Part shown: in pieces, positions 10,145-20,237 of the stretch
Numbering within the stretch: the stretch's first letter is position 1
Layout: each line of letters opens with the position of its first letter
NCBI GenBank assembly: GCA_029977825.1
Contig: JAPOKD010000006.1
Location: forward strand, 1 to 33,214
Length of the DNA stretch: 33,214 bases
DNA from: Planctomycetota bacterium
Lineage (GTDB): Bacteria; Planctomycetota; Planctomycetia; Pirellulales; Pirellulaceae
Direction: 5' to 3'
Made by a program: the position numbers and the translations under genes
Notes under the pieces: model-generated
Database searches by the model: none
What the model was told of the DNA's origin: nothing
What the model saw: only the letters and a program-made list of their open reading frames with translations

Positions 10145-12319
10145 TCACTCCGCAGCAAGCGTTGGAATAATCGTTGGCAACTGGCGGACAATGAATCTTG
10201 GCAACAACATTAACGCACGATCGCTCGTTTCATCAATTGCCAACCGATACTTGAGCGGGGATGAACCTGCCATGACTTTCTTTATTCGCTCAACAAAATC
10301 AGCCCTTGCTGGGCCCAGTGGGGGTGTCCAAACAAAAATCGGCAGACGGTCATAAGTAGCTTCCGTACCGACCCACCAGTGTTTTGAGTCTACTTCTCGG
10401 ACTTGCAAACCCATCGGCGACAGTGTGTTTCGGAGTGTAGTTCCCGCATCCACTTCCGTGTGAGGCATCAATAAATGCTCAGGTGGAGCACCACGACGAA
10501 CAGCATCCTGCCAATTGAAAACGCAAGTGGCTTGATTTCGTTTCGCGGCCCTACGCAGCAATCCGGCAACGCTCATGGGTGCATCCAACTGCGGTCCAAA
10601 ATCGCCACCTGCCAGCACCGTCCATTCTGTCTGTGGATCGTTAACCTCAGTGGCCCAGCGCCCAAATCTCGCGTCCTCCATTTGGGGTGGAATCCCGCGC
10701 ATCCGCCTTAATGCCTCGGTTGCAAAGCAAACCATCTGGCTAGCTTCTCGTGGATTTACATCGGCATTGTCTCCGGCAGCAAATTGCGTCAGAAACTTCT
10801 CAGCCGAAGCACTACCTGCACCAAAATCATCTAATGACTTTAAACGACCGACCGATTCATCAAAAACATCATCCCTCGGCGTTATCAATAACAAAGTTGG
10901 CTGTTCGCGAATCTCCGCCTTTAACACACCTGCGGCTTCTTCAAGTAACTCTCTGGCAGAACGCCACTCCTTTGCCGTAGGCACCTGCTGCTGGATGTCT
11001 GCTCCGGCCAAATCGAATGAAGGCCAGTCCATTTGAATTGGAACCCCGGTGACCTGACTGACCAGTAACATCAAGTCAGTAGCGGGATATCCATCTGATG
11101 CAAGAGCAAGTCGAATTGCAAGGTCGGCTCTCAAGTCAAGTTCTTTGGGAACAATCTGTATACGAAGGTCTTCATCCTCTTCGACTGCCGCTGATTCCAG
11201 TTTCACCTCCTCCATAGTGGGTGGAGCTTGCAGGGTAGGCTTCGCCTGAGCTCCATCGTCGAGGAGGAACTGAGTGTATTGGGCAAGTTCTGGAGGCAGC
11301 TCCTGCATCCCGGGTCCGAGATCAGGTTCTTCGGTATCCTTGGCAGTTGCCGAGTCAACACCCGCCGAATCATCAGTCGAGACAATCGCTTCTGAATTGT
11401 CGGGTGGACCGAGCACTGATGGTGGCAACAAATCGCTTGGTATCGGCTGGCCCGTGGCCTCGTTGCCTGTTTCTGCATTGCTCGGGGTCACATCAGAAGT
11501 CGTCGCTGGTGGGCTGTCCGGTGGGCTTGCTACTTCATTCAGGCCATTCACCTCGGATGGCTGATGTCCACGATCAGGGCCAGTGGACTCGTTGAGATTT
11601 CCTTCATTTGGATCTGTCGAGGGCGTTTGATCCTGACTGCTTGCTGTGTCCCCCGACAGAGGATCGTCCTTCACTTGGTCGGTGCCAGAGCTTCCTTGCG
11701 GCTGCGAAGTCTGATCAGAATCGCCAGATGAAGCATTCCCAGCGTCATTCGACTGAGCCTCAGCCGTTGTCCTTTGCTGCCCCCAAGAACTAACAAACCA
11801 GCCAAAGAACATGACTGCGGTAATCAATCCTGTTGCAGCGAGAGCGACAACGAGGGCAATCTGACGTGATTTTTGAGTCTTCGCATTCTGCCAATCTGGG
11901 TGCATTGCTCCCGAAAGGCCATCCCCGGATTCTGGAAGAACAGACTCCGAACCTGCAAAGCCCTCCTCAGCGGTAGGCGGTATCGCACCCGTGGCAAGGC
12001 CGGGTTCGGCGGCGATCGCTTCCTCGGTAATTGCCTGGCTATCGACACCCGAACGCCCAATTTCAACTTGACTCTCCGGGCGTTTGATCTCCACCATCGA
12101 GCCGCACTTTGGGCAAGCGGCGATCGTGCCAACGATTGCTGCGTCCGAAACCCGGAGTTGACTCGCACAGGTCAGACACTGGACTGCAAATGGCTTAAAA
12201 GACAATGGAAATGCTCGAAAAAGAGTTCCGAAACGGTGATCTGATTCAATCCAACACTCGGCAAGATCAAAAACAGGCCCGCTCAAAATCCACGGTTTGC
12301 TTCCGGTTCCCGCAAGCAT
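10145..12319 (-). CDS. Zinc-ribbon, single-TM protein with long low-complexity linker and C-terminal STN/secretin-like segments; true start probably internal (TTG before SFKPFAVQCLTCASQ, around 12207)
   Basis: CLTCASQLRVSDAAIVGTIAACPKCGSMVEI (CxxC...CxxC); TM RQIALVVALAATGLITAVMFFGWFVS; S/T/P/D/Q-rich linker; PATDLMLLVSQVTGVPIQMDW...SARELLEEAAGVLKAEIREQPTLLLITP. Confidence 0.8.
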   Translation of the reverse strand: MLAGTGSKPWILSGPVFDLAECWIESDHRFGTLFRAFPLSFKPFAVQCLTCASQLRVSDAAIVGTIAACPKCGSMVEIKRPESQVEIGRSGVDSQAITEEAIAAEPGLATGAIPPTAEEGFAGSESVLPESGDGLSGAMHPDWQNAKTQKSRQIALVVALAATGLITAVMFFGWFVSSWGQQRTTAEAQSNDAGNASSGDSDQTSQPQGSSGTDQVKDDPLSGDTASSQDQTPSTDPNEGNLNESTGPDRGHQPSEVNGLNEVASPPDSPPATTSDVTPSNAETGNEATGQPIPSDLLPPSVLGPPDNSEAIVSTDDSAGVDSATAKDTEEPDLGPGMQELPPELAQYTQFLLDDGAQAKPTLQAPPTMEEVKLESAAVEEDEDLRIQIVPKELDLRADLAIRLALASDGYPATDLMLLVSQVTGVPIQMDWPSFDLAGADIQQQVPTAKEWRSARELLEEAAGVLKAEIREQPTLLLITPRDDVFDESVGRLKSLDDFGAGSASAEKFLTQFAAGDNADVNPREASQMVCFATEALRRMRGIPPQMEDARFGRWATEVNDPQTEWTVLAGGDFGPQLDAPMSVAGLLRRAAKRNQATCVFNWQDAVRRGAPPEHLLMPHTEVDAGTTLRNTLSPMGLQVREVDSKHWWVGTEATYDRLPIFVWTPPLGPARADFVERIKKVMAGSSPLKYRLAIDETSDRALMLLPRFIVRQLPTIIPTLAAE

Positions 12320-12470
12320 TCATCGTGGACCACGCAAATCCAATTCTACGGGGATTCGACCCAACTTGCATCACTTTTATGCCAGAGTCATCTGAAGGAA
12401 TCAACGAAAGCAACTATTTGGCTTTGATAAATAAACAAAATTTGCAAGCGATCAAGGTTCCATTGCGAGC

Positions 12471-12505
12471 AAAAAAAATCGGACTGACCCCGAGGGGTCA
12501 GTCCG
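12471..12505 (-). terminator. Rho-independent terminator downstream of the 1684-aa gene
   Basis: Perfect 12-bp stem CGGACTGACCCC (12480-12491) / GGGGTCAGTCCG (12494-12505); on the minus strand it is followed by a run of eight T (a-run at 12471-12478). Confidence 0.88.
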
Positions 12506-12539
12506 CAAGAAATTCAAGCTGTATCACGAAAAAAGGAGC

Positions 12540-15500
12540 TTAACTCCAGACTTGATCGACATCATCGGCCAAGAGATCGAGTAATGCGTTTTCTTCCTCT
12601 TCGTCACGCATATCAGAAGCGATAGCGGCTTCGGTTGGGTCCAGAACTTCCGGTGCCTTGGGACAGTCAGTGATAGCAATTTTCTCCACGGAGCTGATCT
12701 GGCCATTTCCTAAGCCAGCGAAGACGTCGTCCGCTGAAATCACAGTCGCGGAGTCGCTACTGACCTGACCGACAACCTGCTCACCCTCGCCTTCGTTGGA
12801 GCCTTGCAGGAGTTCAAGCAGCACCAGATTAGCGTCCATGGCAGTGACACGGCCATCACCGTTTACATCCGGATAGATCTTCGATGCAGAGTCACTACGA
12901 CTGCTCTCGCCCTCACCCACGAGTGACAACTGGTTGATGACTAAAAGAGCGTCGATCGGACTTACGAATGAATCGCCGTTAACATCCGCGTTGTTGCTTT
13001 GATTCTGCTGCCCAGAACCTGCAGAGCTGATGGTGATTGACAACACGTCGTGACGAATCTCGTCGACAGCAATAGGATCATTGTCCCCGAAAAGAAGCGT
13101 GTCGTGTTGGGGTGACAGATCAGCCGGCGAACCCTTGAACTGGACTGTTCCAGGCGCGGTGGCCTCAAAATAGATCGTAACTAGTTCAGCTGGATTATCG
13201 TCCGTGTAAGGTAAATTGAAGTCCGTCCCAGTCCGAAAACTTCCGACCTCGTCGATGACGCCCGGTGTTGCTGCGGTACCAGAGCCAGCAGCCGCGTTGA
13301 ATAAATCGCCGAAATCGTGATCGAAGTCGAACGCCCCGCTGGTCGGCTGAACAGGTGTAAGATGATCAGCTGAGTAGAGAACATCCAAGAAACCGGCATA
13401 CACAAGGGTATGCGCCAAAACTGGTCTCAGATCATCAACTATGACTTGAAGACCAATCTCATCATTTACGGTAACCTGAGACGGATCCAATGCATCGCCG
13501 GCCCGATTAACCAGTGCGAAGTCATACGCAACACGTGCAGTTCCTTCCGGTGCTGCAAGTTGCTGATTGCCCAGGGCGATCGTGACGTTCGCCGATGTGA
13601 ACACACCGTCAGTCGTGACGACGAAGTAGCTGAACTGCTCCAAGCCATTGGCGTTGTTGTTGGGCTGATAGCTGAGGTAGTCATCACTAAGATCGTTTGG
13701 TGTGCCATTGTCTTCAACCAGGACAACACCCAAGGAAGAATTATCAAGCAGACCGAACTCAGTAATGGTACCGTTTTCGCCGAGATTATCATTCTCCAGA
13801 ACATTCAATACGCTACGTGGTGATGACAGGCTACCGTTGTTCACAATCACATTTCCGTTGGAGTCGAGCCCATCGGGAAATGAATCATCAACCGCCGCAG
13901 TCGGAAACTCCGAATCCGGCAGAATCGTCAACTGGGTCGAATTGAAACGCAACTGCTGAATGGTTAAAGCGTCATTTTCACCAAAGAGAACGCATTCAGA
14001 TTGCAGTGTGTTTGCAGGATCACCGGAGAATTCGGCAATGCCTGATGCGTTTGCACGCATGGTCGCTTCAAAGAGAACCACCGCACCTGCGTGTTGCTGC
14101 TGGTCATCGACACTGAATGGCTGAGTGCTTCCAACCTCATTCAACACACCTGGTACCGCAGCATCACCCGAGCTGAATGTTCCAGGTTTACTGAAGAGTG
14201 GGCCAAACGTAACATCGAAATCAAGACCATCATTCGGCGTGCTATCGACTGTTGAAACCAAAGCCGACGTGTAAAGCAAATCCATGAATGCCGAAATGAC
14301 ACCGTTTGGTATGCCCGGTCTCAGATCATCAACCGTCACACGGACGGTGAACTCATCGCCAACAGAAACATTCTGGATTGGGTTTCCGTTAGTGCCATCA
14401 AGGATCTCGACATCAAATTCCATCAGGTCATCGTCTTGAGCACCGGGCAACATGTTGACCGTGACGGTTGCCTGATCAACCAGTCCAGCCCCATCCTGAA
14501 TGGTGTACAGAAACTGCTCAGTTCCGGAAAATCCGTCTTGAGGGGTATATCGGATGGATTGCCCACCGGCAACAACCGAGATGATACCGCCATTTGTACC
14601 GGCACTGACGCTCGTAATCGCCGACCCTCCATTGATACTCGCGATATCGTTATCCAAGACTGCCAGCGGCCAATTCACAGAATTCGTGGGGATGTTGTAG
14701 ATATCATCTACGGCGAGCGGCACATTTGACTGGAACTTAACGTCTACAAAAACAGATGCCGTGGCAACATTGCCAAACGGATCGCGCACAGTGTAACTGA
14801 ACGAATCCAGTCCGATGAAACCGCTTGGCGGGGTATAAAAGATCTGATTATTGGTCGGCGGTGGCACGATACCGCGTGTGCCAGTGGTATTCAGGCTATC
14901 GATGATTAACTGGCTACCAGCCAACTGGAAGTCGTTTGCGAGGACATCCAAAGGCACGCTGATGGAATTTCGTGCGACGTCAAAGTAGTCATCGTTTGCG
15001 ATGTCGGAACCCGTGAGAATAGTCACTTTATGGTCCTGCACCTCACCCGTTCCGGCGAATCCACCAGCTCCAAGATTCCCGGTTTTACTGAGCCGTAGAC
15101 GCAAGTAGGTCTCACCGGTCAGAGCACTGGAAGGCACGGCCACTGGGACTGAATAGACGACGTTCGTCACGCCTGTGTTGATTGCACGATTACTCAGAAA
15201 CTGCTCACCGGCGTCTTCAAAGTCACCATCCTGATTGAAGTCGAGAAAGGCCTGAAGATAGGCAGTCGATCCCGTGTTGTTGGTAATCGTCACATCGAAA
15301 TTCGACGTGCCACCTGGAGACAATGGAGCTGTCTGCAGGACACCATCTTCATCATTGACCGACTGGTTCAGATCATCACCATCTGCGTTGATCGATGGAA
15401 AGCCGTCGACATCACGGTCAGGTGCTGTACCAATCGAAAGCCCATCAACAATCCCATGTCGAGCACCATCAGGAAGTGAAGTGCCATAGGAATTTGGAGC

Positions 15501-17594
15501 ATCCCCGAAATCCAGGGTCGAGCGGAACCCAAAATTGTACTCGTTTGAGGCTGCAACCCCATTGTAAAAAATGTTGTGCTCACCGCTTGCAGGACTCGAA
15601 ACCTGATATCCAATCGGTGCAACAGCCCGTATGGTGTAATTTCCTGCCGTGCCGAAGTTGAAGTAGTAGCTGCCATCCTCATCAGAGCGAACGTTTGTCT
15701 CACCCACGTCCGGACGATCGTCGTTATCGGTATCGAGGAAGATATAAACTCCTTCGAGTGGTGCTTCGTTGGCATCCATAATGCCATCTCCGTCAGCATC
15801 ATCGAATGCGACGCCCGTTTTCACACCACTGACAATACCAAAACCAAACTCGACTCCGCTGACTGTCCCTGAATTCGGAACGTTGACAGTTACGACAGAC
15901 GGAGTTGTCGCGAGGTAGGTTGCTGGTGCAGCAGCGTACAACTGAACAACGCCTGCACTGACACTCAGCGAGAACGTTCCATCAACACCGGTCGTGGTAG
16001 TCGGTTCACCGGTGCTGTACACGCCGTCCCCATTCGTATCGGCAAAGACAGTCGCGCCGATGAGACCACCATCGCCGGAACTGTTGCCATTCAGATTCTC
16101 ATCAAAGAAGACCCTGCCGCTGACCGAGCCACCACCTTGGGTACCGGATGAAAGCAAGTGAGCCAACGTGTTGGTAATTTCACTCTTACCAATGAAGCCC
16201 TCTGCAGCGCTGTAAAAATCATCCGCAAAGACTGGTGCTACGTCATCTGACGTACCGTAAATACCATCAGGTCCTATGGATTGGAAATATGGGATGGAGT
16301 TGGCAGAACCTTCGTCAGAAAGCGTACCGGTGAAGTTGTTCCCATCTGTGTGAGCCATCCCCAAGACATGGCCAGCTTCATGTGCGACTACCGCTGCCAG
16401 GAAGTCACCGATGAAGTCAACTTGACTGTTGTTGGGGCTAATCCCACCATCGACAGCATCCTGAGCATCCTGACCAAAAGCATCAAGCGCGAAGAAGCCG
16501 TACTCTGATAGATCAAAGTTGCCCAAGTCCACGCTCTGAGCATATCCGTAAACACCGTCATTATTGATATCAAGTCCGCTACCACCAATCATCAGACGCG
16601 TAAGACGCGGATCATTCATTGAAATCTGACCACCATGGTCGCGGCTATTCAGGATACGTACCGCGTACTCACCAGGGACTGACGACTCAGCGTAGTCGCC
16701 GTTCTCCCCAGTATCGGTCAAGTCCTCAAAGATCCGGACCGTTCCATCAATTACCCGATCGATGATGTTGTTTGCTGCATTCAAATCGCCGGCCTCAATG
16801 CCCAGCAGAGGCAGAGACTCAACCAGACTTGGGATCCTCACGAACCCAGTCAAACCAACCAGATTCCCGTCGAGCACGTCGCCGTCAAAGTCCAGATAAA
16901 TAATCTGTGTATCACCAACTGCCAGCTCTTCGGTGACCGGCCGGTAAGCTCGCAAACCAACTTGATAGGTATTAACGACGCTGAGCACATCGGGCGCTAC
17001 CGTGAGATGATAAGTACCATCCCGAGGAATGACTGTCGTCCCAGTAGCATTTCCCAAGGTCTGTCGGGGCGCGTGGTCTCCGAAGGGCGGGTCGCTGAAT
17101 GTTGTTGCCGAACTTCCGAAGATCGCTTGCCCGCTGGAATCACGGATGATGAACTGGTTGGCAGCCCCCAAAACAGCAACATCAAGGATGTCACCGCCGC
17201 GGAGTGTCATCGCGAACGTATCCAAGTCAGCCGCAAAGCCAGATTGAGTCTGCTCTGTACGAACCGGTAATGTGCCAAAGACGTCGACAGTGTCCTGTTG
17301 TCCGAAACCGGTACCAATCGGAACCGCGTCAGCGTTGGCGATTGAATCGTTGAGCCCCATGTCAAGGAAGCTCTCCGACTCTGTGAATGTGTATGACTGA
17401 ACCGAGCCCACGTTCCGATTGAACGTGTATTCCGTCAAGTCCGGGGCAGGAGCAGTGGGCAAATCCGTCAGGACCGCAAGCAATCTTCGCTCCTCCAATC
17501 CTTCCATGTTCAGACGCCGCCTCTTGGAGAGGGCCTTCGCACGCTTGGTATTCTTGTCGGATCGTAGTTTTTTAGGTTGATTTCGTTTGATCAT
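12540..17594 (-). CDS. Giant exported surface protein: planctomycete LEGLEERRLLA-type N-terminus, PPC-like region, metzincin-type zinc motif, SdrD-B-like, GEVED-like, Ig/cadherin-like, two cohesin-like segments and a C-terminal dockerin
   Basis: RRRLNMEGLEERRLLAV; HEAGHVLGMAH; VSGRVFFDENLNGNSSGDGGLIGATVFADTNGDGVY; LDFGDAPNSYGTSLPDGARH...DEDGV; NDDYFDVARNSISVPLDVLAND; ADVNGDSFVSPIDALLVINQL and DVNGDGRVTAMDANLVLLELL dockerin repeats. Confidence 0.93.
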   Translation of the reverse strand: MIKRNQPKKLRSDKNTKRAKALSKRRRLNMEGLEERRLLAVLTDLPTAPAPDLTEYTFNRNVGSVQSYTFTESESFLDMGLNDSIANADAVPIGTGFGQQDTVDVFGTLPVRTEQTQSGFAADLDTFAMTLRGGDILDVAVLGAANQFIIRDSSGQAIFGSSATTFSDPPFGDHAPRQTLGNATGTTVIPRDGTYHLTVAPDVLSVVNTYQVGLRAYRPVTEELAVGDTQIIYLDFDGDVLDGNLVGLTGFVRIPSLVESLPLLGIEAGDLNAANNIIDRVIDGTVRIFEDLTDTGENGDYAESSVPGEYAVRILNSRDHGGQISMNDPRLTRLMIGGSGLDINNDGVYGYAQSVDLGNFDLSEYGFFALDAFGQDAQDAVDGGISPNNSQVDFIGDFLAAVVAHEAGHVLGMAHTDGNNFTGTLSDEGSANSIPYFQSIGPDGIYGTSDDVAPVFADDFYSAAEGFIGKSEITNTLAHLLSSGTQGGGSVSGRVFFDENLNGNSSGDGGLIGATVFADTNGDGVYSTGEPTTTTGVDGTFSLSVSAGVVQLYAAAPATYLATTPSVVTVNVPNSGTVSGVEFGFGIVSGVKTGVAFDDADGDGIMDANEAPLEGVYIFLDTDNDDRPDVGETNVRSDEDGSYYFNFGTAGNYTIRAVAPIGYQVSSPASGEHNIFYNGVAASNEYNFGFRSTLDFGDAPNSYGTSLPDGARHGIVDGLSIGTAPDRDVDGFPSINADGDDLNQSVNDEDGVLQTAPLSPGGTSNFDVTITNNTGSTAYLQAFLDFNQDGDFEDAGEQFLSNRAINTGVTNVVYSVPVAVPSSALTGETYLRLRLSKTGNLGAGGFAGTGEVQDHKVTILTGSDIANDDYFDVARNSISVPLDVLANDFQLAGSQLIIDSLNTTGTRGIVPPPTNNQIFYTPPSGFIGLDSFSYTVRDPFGNVATASVFVDVKFQSNVPLAVDDIYNIPTNSVNWPLAVLDNDIASINGGSAITSVSAGTNGGIISVVAGGQSIRYTPQDGFSGTEQFLYTIQDGAGLVDQATVTVNMLPGAQDDDLMEFDVEILDGTNGNPIQNVSVGDEFTVRVTVDDLRPGIPNGVISAFMDLLYTSALVSTVDSTPNDGLDFDVTFGPLFSKPGTFSSGDAAVPGVLNEVGSTQPFSVDDQQQHAGAVVLFEATMRANASGIAEFSGDPANTLQSECVLFGENDALTIQQLRFNSTQLTILPDSEFPTAAVDDSFPDGLDSNGNVIVNNGSLSSPRSVLNVLENDNLGENGTITEFGLLDNSSLGVVLVEDNGTPNDLSDDYLSYQPNNNANGLEQFSYFVVTTDGVFTSANVTIALGNQQLAAPEGTARVAYDFALVNRAGDALDPSQVTVNDEIGLQVIVDDLRPVLAHTLVYAGFLDVLYSADHLTPVQPTSGAFDFDHDFGDLFNAAAGSGTAATPGVIDEVGSFRTGTDFNLPYTDDNPAELVTIYFEATAPGTVQFKGSPADLSPQHDTLLFGDNDPIAVDEIRHDVLSITISSAGSGQQNQSNNADVNGDSFVSPIDALLVINQLSLVGEGESSRSDSASKIYPDVNGDGRVTAMDANLVLLELLQGSNEGEGEQVVGQVSSDSATVISADDVFAGLGNGQISSVEKIAITDCPKAPEVLDPTEAAIASDMRDEEEENALLDLLADDVDQVWS

Positions 17595-18071
17595 CGAGTG
17601 TCTCTACCAAATTCGCGACTGACGGCGTTTCAGCGGTTTTGTCGGAACGGTTTATAAGGATGAACAGGGTCACAGATTGATCGGCAATTCCGTAAGAGTC
17701 GGTATTACCCTAGTCTTAACGGCATTTGGCGGCTTGCGCATTGTCTAGCATCGGTAAAAAGGTTCACTAGCGTTTGCCAAACAGTCGGTAGCTCCCAATG
17801 CACCCGTCAGGCAACATAGGAAACTTAGGGGACAAGGGTAAGCCGAGCGTGCGATTCTAATTACGCCCGTAAGGGTGTCAACGAAACGCATGTTATCGGA
17901 TGCATCGCAGGTGCCAAAGTTCCGAGGAGTCACCCAGAATCCTATTAATCGGACCAACCGGATTACCGGTGGCACCGACAAGATGGTGTATTTATGTACA
18001 CAATCGAGCAAAATGAAGGGATTCTTCTCGGCACGAAACATAGATTGCGGCGGATCCAGGTCTTACCAACG

Positions 18072-18104
18072 CAAAAAAACCCGCCTCGGTACACCGAAGC
18101 GGGT
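18072..18104 (-). terminator. Rho-independent terminator downstream of the BBP7-like gene
   Basis: ACCCGCCTCGGT (18079-18090) / ACCGAAGCGGGT (18093-18104), one mismatch, followed on the minus strand by a T-run. Confidence 0.85.
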
Positions 18105-18148
18105 GAATGGAGTCTTAGCAGGTAGTTTTTCTTCCAAACGAGGTCTGC

Positions 18149-19612
18149 TTACCAGTTGTATTCGGTACCGAACGAGAAACCTTGCACAACCAAGTCATCG
18201 AGCACATACGCAGGATTAATGACGGTTCCGCCAGCTTCAAGGCTCAAGACCGTGTCTTGGTCGATTGAACCGAATCCAATGTCCTCGGCAGCAATCACAT
18301 AATAGGCGGATCGGAACTTCCAGGAATGATTGAATTGCCAAATGAATTTGAGTTCAAACTCGCCCAGAAGATCGCCCCCGCGTCGCGTGTCGGTAATGAC
18401 GGTGTCTGGGACCGAGTTTGCATCCACAGCAAAAGAGCGTTTGATCTCGTTTTGGACCCAAGCTGCTTTCAACCCCATGCCCAGCCTGACCCCGGAGTGG
18501 ATGTTCCACCAGACGTCGCCCCCCGCCTGAGCTCCGAACATGTGATTTCGTACTCGGTCCGACGAGTTGAAGAAGCGAGTGGGTTCCCCGAAGGTTGAGT
18601 ACTTCATCTCGTTCTTGAACTGAAGATAACGAAGACCAAACAACCATGAGCCTTGGAAGCGGCAGTAAGGTCCCATCGTCCGCCGTCGATAATTCAATTC
18701 GATGCTGTGCAACTGACTTTCAATGCCAATGCTTTGTGAGATCGAGCGGTCGACATCGTCCAGCTCGGCAGGATCGCCAAAGTCACTGATAAAGGAGAAC
18801 AGGTCAGGTGCGTCAGAAGTCACTCCGGCAGTGGCGTTCCACTTGTTTCCACCCATGTAAGTTGCTTCGACGTTACCACCGACGCCACAGATCAACGCCC
18901 CCGAAAGTCGGATACCCGCAGCCAGCTCGTCGCCACCGTCAGCATCACCTGATGTTAAAACGACGTTCGGAGGAGGATTACCAGAACCCCGACTCGTAAC
19001 AGGAAAATTAGAACCTCCCTGCGTGTGCCCAAGAAACACAGCCTCAGCTGAAAGATCGTACCAACGTAATCCACAAATCTCACCGTAAGGGCGGCACTTG
19101 TGCAGGTTGCTACCGAGGTAGCGAAGATCAATCGATTTGCATGCCAAGCAACCGCTGCCGCGACAGAAGAAGCAATATTTGCTAAGTGAATCCAGACAGC
19201 TGCCACCACCACACAAACCACAGCCGCACAGCCCGTTGCCATTCATGCAGGAGCCAATCACGCCTCCGCGAGAGTTGCCACCGCAGGCACCTGAACCAGT
19301 GTCGCAAGTACCGCAATTTCCGTCACACTGACCGCCGGACATGAAGCCGACTGGCATGACGCCGCCCGGGAACGCAGCAGGGCCGTAGCCTTGCATTCCA
19401 GGCGAGAAAGCCATTCCTGCGGGAACAACACCACCCTGGTACATGGATGGGTGGGCCATCCCAGCTGGGGTGACATACCCGCTAGCGTCGTAATCCGCGT
19501 CTGCCATCGGCATCTGAGCGGCGGCCGGTAAAGCGAACAGTGCTGCACATACAGCAATCGCTCTGAGGCTCGATGAGCGTGTGAAAAGTCGTGATTGAGT
19601 CATTCGGTGCAT
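18149..19612 (-). CDS. BBP7-family (DUF1551-like) outer-membrane beta-barrel protein with Cys/Gly-rich N-terminal region
   Basis: Signal peptide SLRAIAVCAALFALPAAAQ; Cys/Gly-rich segment; GLRWYDLSAEAVFLGH; SIELNYRRRT...GSWLFGLRYLQFKNEM; aromatic C-terminus GFSFGTEYNW. Confidence 0.82.
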   Translation of the reverse strand: MHRMTQSRLFTRSSSLRAIAVCAALFALPAAAQMPMADADYDASGYVTPAGMAHPSMYQGGVVPAGMAFSPGMQGYGPAAFPGGVMPVGFMSGGQCDGNCGTCDTGSGACGGNSRGGVIGSCMNGNGLCGCGLCGGGSCLDSLSKYCFFCRGSGCLACKSIDLRYLGSNLHKCRPYGEICGLRWYDLSAEAVFLGHTQGGSNFPVTSRGSGNPPPNVVLTSGDADGGDELAAGIRLSGALICGVGGNVEATYMGGNKWNATAGVTSDAPDLFSFISDFGDPAELDDVDRSISQSIGIESQLHSIELNYRRRTMGPYCRFQGSWLFGLRYLQFKNEMKYSTFGEPTRFFNSSDRVRNHMFGAQAGGDVWWNIHSGVRLGMGLKAAWVQNEIKRSFAVDANSVPDTVITDTRRGGDLLGEFELKFIWQFNHSWKFRSAYYVIAAEDIGFGSIDQDTVLSLEAGGTVINPAYVLDDLVVQGFSFGTEYNW

Positions 19613-20237
19613 CGCAAACGTCTCCGCGGCATCTGCCGCATGGCTATAGGCCGATCATTCATTTGCGGGGCAACGCACTCGGAACCCAGATTCGCTCTGA
19701 GCACGCAATGGAAACCAGCAGACAGATCACGCCTACTTCGCTTCCTGACCTTGAGTGCATCCGACAACAAACGTGTTGCCGAGGCAAACAAAGACACTCC
19801 CCCCCTGATTGTTTTGCTTTGAGCGGTTATTCAGCATTGGCCTGTCGTTGGGACCTCGCCCAATCAACCAGCGCCTACAGAACAACCGCGTCATGCGGAT
19901 TTATCGGCACAAGTGGCCACCGGCATTTGGTTATTCCACTCGATCACCCTAGGAAAACTTTGCGGACATCAAAAATGGAACACTCAGGCAATGCCAACAA
20001 ATAAGGGTAATAACCACTGAACTCCCTTAATTCACGACACTTGGGGCTTCGAAATCTGCAAAACACAAAGCCCAGCTCAGGGCAGAAATTCAGCTCAAAA
20101 TCATGGCGAAAGCAACGTGAACGCAGCAATAACTGAGCCCCTTGATCATTTCTTGGATGCTAGCAACCCAGAATCCGTTGCCGCATGACACCCAACAAGG
20201 GTGACAGGGCGGACAAACAGGCGACGGGAATCGGAGA

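Noticed and set aside
17875-18219. 114-aa plus-strand ORF
   Set aside because: Crosses the BBP7 terminator and antisense 3' end of the barrel gene; no domain.
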